Position numbers and translations under genes: made by a program | The notes under the pieces: model-generated | Database searches by the model: none | What the model was told of the DNA's origin: nothing | Seen by the model: only the letters and a program-made list of their open reading frames with translations | Part shown: positions 22,125 to 29,858 of the stretch, one piece after another | How the letters are laid out: the number at the start of each line of letters is the position of its first letter | Numbering within the stretch: the first letter of the stretch is position 1 | Source: a virus | DNA length: 41,059 nucleotides | IMG/VR virus record: IMGVR_UViG_3300047380_001831 | Location: 1-41,059 of that record | Reading direction: 5' to 3' (one strand)

Positions 22125-23358
22125 TTTTTTCTTTTATTTGTAGTTTTAATTTATAAAAAACCTCTTTAATTTGCTTTAATATATCTAATTCACTTTTATC
22201 TACATCAAGTAGAAATGAATCATATGTGTAAAGAACTAATTTAGTTTTCTTACCTTTTAATAGCTTAAATATACGATATAATATTTCGATATTCAAGCTC
22301 GTTTCCATATTTTGTAAAATATAGTTAAATAATTTTTGTGGATTCATATTCTCTAATATATCACGTTTGTATTCGTAATTAGAGATTGGACATGTTATAA
22401 CACCTTCTGCTTGGAAAGTTTCCCAGGTCGTACGTATATACTCACTTGTAGCTTTAAAAAACGGTAAATCTTTATAATTATCAAAAACTCCTCCGTATAA
22501 TTGTTTAAATGTTAATTCTTTTGCTTTTGCATAATCCACATTATACATCTTAGCAAAATTTTCGTGTATATCTCCTTTACCAAAATCATAATCCACAAGC
22601 TTAGCACTAAGGGTAGGGTGATAAGCAGAAATATCAAATTCAAAAAAGACATCATTACGCGGTATAAAACTTTTCCTACACCCATTATCTTTGGGGAGAG
22701 CAGCGTAGTTAACGCCGTTAAATTTGTTTGAAGGTCTGGTTGTAAGTGTTTTAAAGTTGTATTGTGTGTAGATAAATTCGTCTTCTGTTTCGTGGAAGTG
22801 TTTTTCAAATTCATTTTTATTTATTTTTATTCCATTACGTTCTATTGCATTAAATACTAACGTAGCTCGGTCATTATAAAACGGGTTTACCACGGTATTA
22901 ATGCGGTGCTCTAAATCATCATATATTTGCTCACAAACTTCATAATGCTTGGTAATTGGCACGATTTGGTTTACCGTTAATAAATCCGGAAATCTTCTAT
23001 ATAATGTGGTATGAGCGGTTGTTAGTGGAAGTATATACGGAGGAGATCCTAATGTTATGTCTATAAGAGGATTTAAAATTGTATAGTGAAGGAATTCTTT
23101 TTTATCCCTAACATATATTTTTTCTAACCCTTTTAAATATAAATAAACCTCATCTTCAAATAAGTTTTCACATTCAGGATGAGAAACAGGTAAAATATAA
23201 CCCTTATGTCCTTTAATTGGACGTATATAAAAGGCTATAATTGAGTTTTGTGATGGGTGTTGATAAGGGTTATTTGAAATAACCTCTATAAACGCTTCTT
23301 TAAAACCACTATTTTTTAAAACCTCGAATTGTTCTTTATTTTCTATTAACCAAAACAC
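22099..23358 (-). CDS. Short family A DNA polymerase, exonuclease domain degenerate
   Basis: A 419-residue protein with polymerase I signatures in the C-terminal 220 residues. TTRPSNKFNGVNY (206-218) stands where TGRLSSxxPNLQN is expected. Motif A is FDISAYHP (Asp242), followed by GDIHENFA (262-269); motif B is KELTFKQLYGG (Lys280, Tyr288); motif C is YTYDSFLLD (Asp380, with Tyr-Asp in place of His-Asp). The first 150 residues keep strands like a 3'-5' exonuclease (FIEVIS...IIAFYIRP, GYILPVSHPE) but lack the expected acidic metal ligands, so proofreading is probably lost. It is far smaller than bacterial PolI (about 930). A promoter match lies 24 bases upstream. Confidence 0.82.
   Translation of the reverse strand: MFWLIENKEQFEVLKNSGFKEAFIEVISNNPYQHPSQNSIIAFYIRPIKGHKGYILPVSHPECENLFEDEVYLYLKGLEKIYVRDKKEFLHYTILNPLIDITLGSPPYILPLTTAHTTLYRRFPDLLTVNQIVPITKHYEVCEQIYDDLEHRINTVVNPFYNDRATLVFNAIERNGIKINKNEFEKHFHETEDEFIYTQYNFKTLTTRPSNKFNGVNYAALPKDNGCRKSFIPRNDVFFEFDISAYHPTLSAKLVDYDFGKGDIHENFAKMYNVDYAKAKELTFKQLYGGVFDNYKDLPFFKATSEYIRTTWETFQAEGVITCPISNYEYKRDILENMNPQKLFNYILQNMETSLNIEILYRIFKLLKGKKTKLVLYTYDSFLLDVDKSELDILKQIKEVFYKLKLQIKEKNGINYDFA
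22266..22297 (-). promoter_or_regulatory. Possible promoter inside the polymerase gene
   Basis: Minus strand: CTTG (22297-22294), 20 bases, TATATTTA (22273-22266). It has the same spacing as the stronger matches but lacks the G after TTG and lies in coding sequence (YRIFK). It could drive the 154-residue ORF and SSB, or be chance. Confidence 0.3.
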
Positions 23359-23369
23359 TTAATACCATC

Positions 23370-23951
23370 TTATTTATAGTATTGAATATAATTAAATTTT
23401 AAATAGGCTCCAAGCCCAAATGCTTTAAATTGTTGTTGTTTTAATTCTATTATATTTTTATTAACTTCAAATACTTTATCTTTATCTCCTGTTAGTTTCC
23501 AAGGTAAAGAAAAACCAATATATAAGGTATTTTTAAAAGGAGCATTAGTTTCATAATAAGCTTCTTCATTTGATTTTTTAGCAAAATGACGTGTAAATTC
23601 TCCAGTTTCGTAATCTTCATTAGTTGGTGAAGGATAAAATGTTATAGGTTGACTTGCAATACCTTGATTATATTGAACCTTTTTTAAAATACTATAATCT
23701 TGATTTCCAGGGAAAAACCTTGGATCTTCAGGGTTATTATCCTCAAATTCTTCTTCAGAAGGATATGTGGGAGTTTGGTTTAAGCTTATTAGTTGTAGAT
23801 TTTCCCCATCTCCAGGATAATTACCTGTAAAGAATTTACCATCAAAAGTACTAAAGTATTGTCCTGTATATGGGGCTAGAGTATTCTCATATGCTAATTC
23901 ACCATTAGAATATAAATTAGGGGTTATATGAGATTTTGGGTAGTAGACCAT
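23370..23951 (-). CDS. Unknown protein (193 aa) at the end of the tail module
   Basis: Rich in Tyr, Phe, Asn and Pro with short strand-like segments (GQYFSTFDGKFFTGNYPGDG, NTLYIGFSLPWKLTG), typical of structural beta-rich proteins. No membrane span, signal or enzyme motif was seen. It starts 10 bases after the giant hub protein, so it is probably a baseplate or tail component, and its end carries the polymerase promoter. The family is not recognised. Confidence 0.7.
   Translation of the reverse strand: MVYYPKSHITPNLYSNGELAYENTLAPYTGQYFSTFDGKFFTGNYPGDGENLQLISLNQTPTYPSEEEFEDNNPEDPRFFPGNQDYSILKKVQYNQGIASQPITFYPSPTNEDYETGEFTRHFAKKSNEEAYYETNAPFKNTLYIGFSLPWKLTGDKDKVFEVNKNIIELKQQQFKAFGLGAYLKFNYIQYYK
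23383..23414 (-). promoter_or_regulatory. Promoter before the DNA polymerase gene
   Basis: Minus strand: CTTG (23414-23411, in CTTGGAG), 20 bases, TATATTCA (23390-23383), 24 bases before the polymerase ATG. It overlaps the 3' end of the 193-residue ORF and marks the border between tail and replication genes. Confidence 0.65.
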
Positions 23952-23961
23952 TTTACATTTA

Positions 23962-26900
23962 TTATTCGGTTACAAAAACTACTTTACCTGTTTTTTCATC
24001 TATTTTTTTATTAGGTTGACCTAAAGCAAGAGTAGCATTTTCATTTAGGGTAGGGACCTTTATAGTACTATAATTAAACCTAACCTCTGTTATAGAGTTT
24101 TGTCTAAGTGTTTTTCCAGGTTTACCCCAAAATTCCCAGTGCCAGGATTCATCTTGACCAACACCATCTCTTAATCTAAGAGGGTTATACCAACCAAATT
24201 TAGGGGCATGTTCCTCCCAAATAGCATAATCTTCTGAGGTTATTCTTGTAGTTTGGTTTGCTGTAGGATTACTAGTATTATTATTTCCGTTCTTTGTAGC
24301 TAATTGCCTTATGTCTATAGCACCACCCCAACCATGAGCACTACCTCCTGCCTTAGCAGTAATAGTTTCTGAAGAAGGGTCTGTTGGTTGCATACCTTCT
24401 TGGTGAGCATAACTTCTATAAGCAGAAGTAATAGTATATGTTTTTTCAGGATAGTTTGCTTCTAAAAATTTGCCAAATTTTAAAAGTGCTTTAGCTGCAG
24501 ATTCTGCTAAATAATAATTACCTTCATAATAAGTTTTATTAGTTTCTTGAATTTTAAAATCAAAGGCGGAAGTTTTAGAAGTAGGTAGAATATTAAAAGA
24601 TGTTCCACTTTTAGCAAACTCTTGAAGGGCAAATGTAGGTTGTTTCTGTATGCTACCATTTGGTAACCCAGTTACATTAGCTATGGATACTAATGGAGAT
24701 CGTTGGAAACTTCTACCTGTAGCATCATTTCCTTGGGTGCGAAGGAAATCGGGTTGGTTTAAATTACCATTTGTTGAAAAAATTTTTTGTTTGTCTTGGG
24801 CATAAGTTAAAGTTCTTCTAAGTAAAGTAGCTAAAGCACTATATCTGTAAGAATAACTTCCTATTAAGCTATCAAACCCAGTTGTTACTGGGGGTAATGA
24901 GTTTAATATAGTCTCTAAGTCTAATTCTAATTTATCAAATAATTTAGGAACAGACATTGTACCTATTTTAGTATGCCATTTATTATTTACTATACTATGA
25001 TCTAATTTAGTTATAATAAAATCTAAAGTATCTCCATAATTGGCAGGTAAAAATCTACTATCTATTTTTAATCTATCAAATATTCTAATACCAGAAAGTC
25101 CATCTAAAGTTAAATTAAATCCAACAGGGACAAAGCCTATAAAAGGCGTTGGGACTTTTTTTCCTATTGCCTCTAAAGCATAATATTTTTGAAAGAAAGA
25201 TTTTTGAGTTTCTATAAATCCTGAAAGAGAGGTAGAAGTACTATTTAATGGAGTAATATTACAATTAGGAAAACCATATCCAATAGCATTTTCAACAAAA
25301 TCTACAAATGAAAATCCTACTAAAACATTATTATCTTCCTCAGTATTAACAGCAAAATCTGAAGAGTTTTTAAATGAGTTAAAATAATCTCTATAGGCAG
25401 AAATTAATCTTAAATATCCAGTAGTAACTTCATCTGATTTTTTTACTTTTTGATCAACATCTAATTTTTGAGGTAATATTCTATCTACTAATCCAATATT
25501 CCATTTACTAAATAATGTAGCATCTTCACCTACAGCTTGACCATTAGCTTGAGCTCCTACAGATATCATATTACCTAATTTATTGGTAATTTCTGTTTTA
25601 AATTGGTAATCTGTAACAAAACTACCATCTTTATTACCATTAGTTTCTTCACCAAAACCATATACTACTAAAGAAGGCTCTTCTTCCTGGGCTTGTCTCA
25701 GGTTTTCTACTTCAAAAGGAGAAACTTCATCATAAAATTCAACTACTTGTATAAGTTTGGGATCTTCATAAGTCCCAAAATTTTTATCTACTAATCTAAA
25801 ATTAAATTTATTTACTCCACCTAATAAAATATTAGCTTCATTAAGTAAGGATTTTATAAATTTATATAAGTTTAAGGATCCAGTTTCACTATCAAGACTT
25901 GAATTAATTACACTTTCTATAAATTCTTGAGAAAAGTAAAGATTCATGATGTTACATACATCTACTTTTTCTACTATATCATGAAATTGTTCAATAGTAT
26001 TAGGATCATCATTAAAAATTTCTATTTCAGTACCTAAATAATCTCCTTGATACCTAACTATTAATTTACTAGGGTCACTAGAGATGCTTTTATTATTACT
26101 AAACCCATATTGGTTAGTAGATGTATCTAATTTAAAAAGAACGGGTTCACCTTCTTCATCAGTACCATACAGGAGAAATTGTTGATTCAAAAGACTAAGT
26201 AAACTACCAAATCTAAGATATTTTACAAAGTGGGTAGACCCAAAAAGAGCAGCACAAGCATCTATTGTTGTTGATGCTTTTTCAATCTGGGGGTCAGTAA
26301 TACTATCCTCTCCAGCATCTTTAAAATATTTAAGTACTATTTGTTCACTTTTTGTTGATTTAAAACTATAAGTAGTTTCTGTTTCAGCAAAAAAATAAGA
26401 AAATAACATATTAGCAGGTAATGCACCAGCGATGTTGTTGATAATGAATGGAGAAAATGATGTAGGATTTGTGTCAAGATTCTCTCTAAGAGGATCAACA
26501 AGTTGATTTATTAGATTTAATAAAACATTTTCTTTTTGATCTTTTTTTTGAGATGAGTTTTGGTTTCTAGTAAAAAGTCCAGAGTCTTGAACTATATTTA
26601 CTTTTAAACTTTCAACTACACTACCTATAGTGATTAACTTTAAAGAAATTAAATAATATCCCTCTTTAGTAAATTCCCAAGAGAAATTTGTAACTTTACC
26701 TAAAAAACCATCATAGTTACCTTGAGATGATTTTCTGTTTTTTTCTATTTCAGTATAGAAAAATTGAGTTCCTTGAGAATTTTGAGGTGGATTGTTTAAG
26801 AATTTACTAGATAAACTAAAATTTGATTTTTCATATACTGTTGAAGAAGTTTCTGTATCTATTGTAGGATATGATGAATTACCCCATTCTAATAACATTG

Positions 26901-27444
26901 TATATCCTAATCTTAGATATAAAGATTCAATATATTCAAATTGTTTAGTACTATTTGCTCTAATTTGAAGATTAGCAAAACGTAAACTACCTTTATTAGT
27001 AGTCTCACTAGTAAATGATGTAATACCCGGCATAGCTTGGGCTCCAAACTTACCGAAACCATAATTTGAGGTATTATCAGGTAATAAAGAATTAGTTTCA
27101 GAGACTCCAAATTTCTGAGAACCATCTTCATTTAAAACTCCACCCTGGAGTACCATTTGGGATGATAATTCATTACCACTATATTCTGGGATTTCTAGAA
27201 GTTTAGATCTAAATTCAGCCCCATCATTAGATACAGTCTCCCATTCGCTACTACCTGTATTATATACTGCTATATTTTGATCAGATATATCAACTCCAGA
27301 TGTAAGTTTTACCCAAGAAGTTCTTCCGTTCATCCAAGCTATATCCGAAGAAGTTCTAGATTTTTTTCCTAAAATTTCTTGACGTAATTTTATTTGATCT
27401 TGAACATACTCTAAATGAGGTTTTCCAATGATATTAGAATCCAT
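23962..27444 (-). CDS. Giant baseplate hub-like protein with C-terminal M15 peptidase
   Basis: The largest gene here, 1160 residues. The first 950 or so are beta-rich with no enzyme motif (FANLQIRANSTKQFEYIES, MLLEWGN, GYYLISLKLITIGSVVESL) and look like a tail hub or spike scaffold. The last 190 form a zinc peptidase of the M15 (VanY/D-Ala-D-Ala carboxypeptidase) type: ITSAYRSYAHQEG, then SAHGWGGAID with His1037 and Asp1044, and WHWEFWG with His1102. This fusion would carry a wall-cutting enzyme at the tail tip, replacing the lysozyme of T4 gp5, to open peptidoglycan during injection. It precedes the 193-residue ORF and follows the LysM-like protein by five bases. Confidence 0.8.
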   Translation of the reverse strand: MDSNIIGKPHLEYVQDQIKLRQEILGKKSRTSSDIAWMNGRTSWVKLTSGVDISDQNIAVYNTGSSEWETVSNDGAEFRSKLLEIPEYSGNELSSQMVLQGGVLNEDGSQKFGVSETNSLLPDNTSNYGFGKFGAQAMPGITSFTSETTNKGSLRFANLQIRANSTKQFEYIESLYLRLGYTMLLEWGNSSYPTIDTETSSTVYEKSNFSLSSKFLNNPPQNSQGTQFFYTEIEKNRKSSQGNYDGFLGKVTNFSWEFTKEGYYLISLKLITIGSVVESLKVNIVQDSGLFTRNQNSSQKKDQKENVLLNLINQLVDPLRENLDTNPTSFSPFIINNIAGALPANMLFSYFFAETETTYSFKSTKSEQIVLKYFKDAGEDSITDPQIEKASTTIDACAALFGSTHFVKYLRFGSLLSLLNQQFLLYGTDEEGEPVLFKLDTSTNQYGFSNNKSISSDPSKLIVRYQGDYLGTEIEIFNDDPNTIEQFHDIVEKVDVCNIMNLYFSQEFIESVINSSLDSETGSLNLYKFIKSLLNEANILLGGVNKFNFRLVDKNFGTYEDPKLIQVVEFYDEVSPFEVENLRQAQEEEPSLVVYGFGEETNGNKDGSFVTDYQFKTEITNKLGNMISVGAQANGQAVGEDATLFSKWNIGLVDRILPQKLDVDQKVKKSDEVTTGYLRLISAYRDYFNSFKNSSDFAVNTEEDNNVLVGFSFVDFVENAIGYGFPNCNITPLNSTSTSLSGFIETQKSFFQKYYALEAIGKKVPTPFIGFVPVGFNLTLDGLSGIRIFDRLKIDSRFLPANYGDTLDFIITKLDHSIVNNKWHTKIGTMSVPKLFDKLELDLETILNSLPPVTTGFDSLIGSYSYRYSALATLLRRTLTYAQDKQKIFSTNGNLNQPDFLRTQGNDATGRSFQRSPLVSIANVTGLPNGSIQKQPTFALQEFAKSGTSFNILPTSKTSAFDFKIQETNKTYYEGNYYLAESAAKALLKFGKFLEANYPEKTYTITSAYRSYAHQEGMQPTDPSSETITAKAGGSAHGWGGAIDIRQLATKNGNNNTSNPTANQTTRITSEDYAIWEEHAPKFGWYNPLRLRDGVGQDESWHWEFWGKPGKTLRQNSITEVRFNYSTIKVPTLNENATLALGQPNKKIDEKTGKVVFVTE

Positions 27445-27449
27445 AAAAC

Positions 27450-27749
27450 TTATTGATTTAAATTATTGTACGCTAATAATATTGAATCTAAATTACCAGG
27501 AATTCTTATTTGAACTCCTACTGGGGGTGAAATTGAATTTTGTGGGTATTCAGCATTTGCTGAGGATATAACCCACCATAATGAAGAATCGTTAAAATAA
27601 TTAGATGCTAACACGTCGTATCTATCACCCTCAGTAGTAATAACATATATATCGTTATCAGTACGAGGAATCTCAGGGTACTTGGTTGTTGTATACATCC
27701 TAGTACCTTCTAAATCACGAGTTATTTTTATATTTCTATAACGATTCAT
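27450..27749 (-). CDS. LysM-like baseplate protein (gp53/gpX type)
   Basis: A 99-residue protein whose core TTEGDRYDVLASNYFNDSSLWWVISSAN and closing VGVQIRIPGN follow the pattern of LysM-like baseplate proteins such as T4 gp53 and P2 gpX. These have a GDRYD..A..Y.....WW.I...N....P....G....IP pattern and help join hub and wedge. It is one base from the preceding structural gene and five bases from the hub gene. The short basic N-terminus (MNRYRNIKITRD) precedes the domain. Confidence 0.8.
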   Translation of the reverse strand: MNRYRNIKITRDLEGTRMYTTTKYPEIPRTDNDIYVITTEGDRYDVLASNYFNDSSLWWVISSANAEYPQNSISPPVGVQIRIPGNLDSILLAYNNLNQ

Positions 27750-29600
27750 TTATTCTGGAAGTTGGTTTTGTCTTATTATAGGAGGAGTTGTATTTGTTAA
27801 ATTTTTTCTAGGAACAACAGTTGCTTCTTCTGCTTCTACTATATAATGGTCATCTGCTCTAAATAAATTAGATGGGGTTGTATCATATAAACTATTGTTT
27901 GATAAATTATCCTCTAATGATATGAATCTTTGTTTAATATTCCCAGCTCCATTTATATCTTTTACTTTTTCTGGGAGGAATTTAAATATAGGCTTAAACT
28001 CCATAGAAACATCTATTCTATGAGGTAATTCTTTAACTTCTGGGTTTCTAAAAGTAATACCACCTTCAGATTCAATATCTTTGCTGTTTGAAGGAATTCC
28101 AATTTCCCAAGGAGTATCATTAGGAATTGTGTATGTTAATGCAGTAATTATACCTGGGGTTTCATAGAAATAACCACCTAAAGTAAGTTGGTGAATACTA
28201 CCTCTCATATAACCTTCTGTAGAATAATCAGGAGCTAATGTAGATTTTAAAAAGTTTAGTTTTTGATACATTATAGATAATTCCTGTATGGATTGGGCTA
28301 CTACTGTAAAACCCATTGAAATATTATTTTCGTATCCTTGATAATTATAAAAATTTTCTCCTCTACCTATATATTTAAAATTATTCCATTGAGCATTCAT
28401 GCTATCAGTAAAATTATTGATATAAGCTCTAAAATGAGAAAATACTTTTTGTGAAGGATCATCATTATCAATAGTAGCTATTCTAAATTTACATATATCA
28501 TTTTTACGTTTATCTGTAGTAACTGCACTACTTTTGTATAAATAAAGAGAATTGATTTGATCCATTCCTCTTTCATTATCAGGTCTTCCTTGAGAATAAT
28601 CTTTTCTATCAGCAAAACGAGCTCCAGGATTACCTTGGTTTAATCGTTGTTCTATATTTTTAGTACGATAATTAGGGGAATCAGAGATAAAAGAGGTTGT
28701 AGTATTATTTGATAATTCTTTTCTAAAGTCTTGAACTAATGTTGAACCCCCACTACCAACATAGGTTACTTCAGTAGCTAAATTTCTATTATTATCTGAA
28801 ACTGATTGGATTTGGTTGGGGTTAAAAGAAGAATAGTGTATAGCACCTATAGTACCTATACCACTAAATAAAGTTCTTTTAGAAGCGGTTTTAATAACAG
28901 TATCACCTATACCTAAAACTGAACCTGGACCTCCACTGTAGGTAAAAAGTTCAGTATCATTAGAACCGTTTTTAGATGTTATTTTACCTTGATATAAATT
29001 AACTAAACGGTTATTACTAAATTGAACCCTACCTAATTCATTAACTCTAACAGCACCTAAACCCTTATTAACAGCACCTAAAGGTGCTATCATAGTTTCA
29101 TATTTAGGACCTCCTGTAAGTGGGTTTATACCTTGTTTAAATAAATGGATTCCACCAGCATTAACTAAAGCTTGACCTAAAGTAGATAATGGGGTATAAA
29201 TACCTTGATTTAAAGGACCTCCTAAGGGTTTTAATAAAGAAGAAAAAGTATTACCTGCTGTAAAAGTTGTATACCCTCCATCCATATCTGTACCAATACG
29301 AGATAATAAATTTTGTTTAAGGGTAAAAAAGGTTCCAACGGGAGTTTGCGTATATAATTGAAATAAACGCGAGGCATCCTGTACTGAACGGACTGGGGCG
29401 AGTAAACCACCTCTCACGAGAAAATCCGGTCCTCCAGTTTTTCTTAATTGTTCAGTTTTTACTTTAGTATGGTCTTTTACCACAAAAGGTTGTCCTAAGG
29501 TACCATTATTGGCACCCTTACCTGGTCTATCATAACCATAAGGAAGGTTTTTGAATCTAGTTTGAAATGCTAGTTCATTTTGTGGTGTTACTAAAGGCAT
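27750..29600 (-). CDS. Probable baseplate / tail-tube-associated protein
   Basis: A 616-residue beta-rich protein without enzyme motifs. The C-terminal third contains FRAYINNFTDSMNAQWNNF, YIGRGENFYNYQGYENNISM and LNFLKSTLAPDY. This order (W..F.Y.GR....YQG..R.IS..F....) I associate with phage tail-tube terminator or baseplate proteins related to T4 gp48/gp54. The N-terminal 300 residues are Gly-rich loops with little pattern. Its place between tape measure and hub, tightly packed with neighbours, fits a baseplate role. The exact T4 counterpart is uncertain. Confidence 0.7.
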   Translation of the reverse strand: MPLVTPQNELAFQTRFKNLPYGYDRPGKGANNGTLGQPFVVKDHTKVKTEQLRKTGGPDFLVRGGLLAPVRSVQDASRLFQLYTQTPVGTFFTLKQNLLSRIGTDMDGGYTTFTAGNTFSSLLKPLGGPLNQGIYTPLSTLGQALVNAGGIHLFKQGINPLTGGPKYETMIAPLGAVNKGLGAVRVNELGRVQFSNNRLVNLYQGKITSKNGSNDTELFTYSGGPGSVLGIGDTVIKTASKRTLFSGIGTIGAIHYSSFNPNQIQSVSDNNRNLATEVTYVGSGGSTLVQDFRKELSNNTTTSFISDSPNYRTKNIEQRLNQGNPGARFADRKDYSQGRPDNERGMDQINSLYLYKSSAVTTDKRKNDICKFRIATIDNDDPSQKVFSHFRAYINNFTDSMNAQWNNFKYIGRGENFYNYQGYENNISMGFTVVAQSIQELSIMYQKLNFLKSTLAPDYSTEGYMRGSIHQLTLGGYFYETPGIITALTYTIPNDTPWEIGIPSNSKDIESEGGITFRNPEVKELPHRIDVSMEFKPIFKFLPEKVKDINGAGNIKQRFISLEDNLSNNSLYDTTPSNLFRADDHYIVEAEEATVVPRKNLTNTTPPIIRQNQLPE

Positions 29601-29603
29601 ATC

Positions 29604-29819
29604 TTACTTAGGTAAGTTATCCAAGTATTTAGGTGGTGTTAACCCATCTAAATCTAATGTAGAAGGTGGGACTTGACCTGGATGATCTGGCACCCCATTA
29701 ATAGAATATGTATCCTGAAGGGTTGATTGGGGACTAGCACCTTTCATATCAGGTGGAGTTGACCCATCGAATCGAGTAAGGTTTGAACCGTTTTGTGTTA
29801 ATTTATCTAATATTCCCAT
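29604..29819 (-). CDS. Small proline-rich structural-region protein (71 aa)
   Basis: A hydrophilic protein of 71 residues with two similar Pro-containing segments (GSTPPDMKGASPQST and GLTPPKYLDNLP) and no predicted fold or membrane part. It is three bases from the baseplate gene and follows the tape-measure gene. An AATATTTATAA motif lies 13 bases before its ATG. Probably a minor virion or assembly protein; the family is not recognised. Confidence 0.65.
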   Translation of the reverse strand: MGILDKLTQNGSNLTRFDGSTPPDMKGASPQSTLQDTYSINGVPDHPGQVPPSTLDLDGLTPPKYLDNLPK

Positions 29820-29832
29820 AATTATTATTTTA

Positions 29833-29843
29833 TTATAAATATT
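29833..29843 (-). promoter_or_regulatory. Tail-region leader motif AATATTTATAA
   Basis: Exact copy of an 11-base motif present in most gaps of the tail module, here before the 71-residue ORF. There is no TTG at the -33 spacing, unlike the other promoter class. It may be a late-promoter core. Confidence 0.4.
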
Positions 29844-29858
29844 GTAATTTTAATTTAT

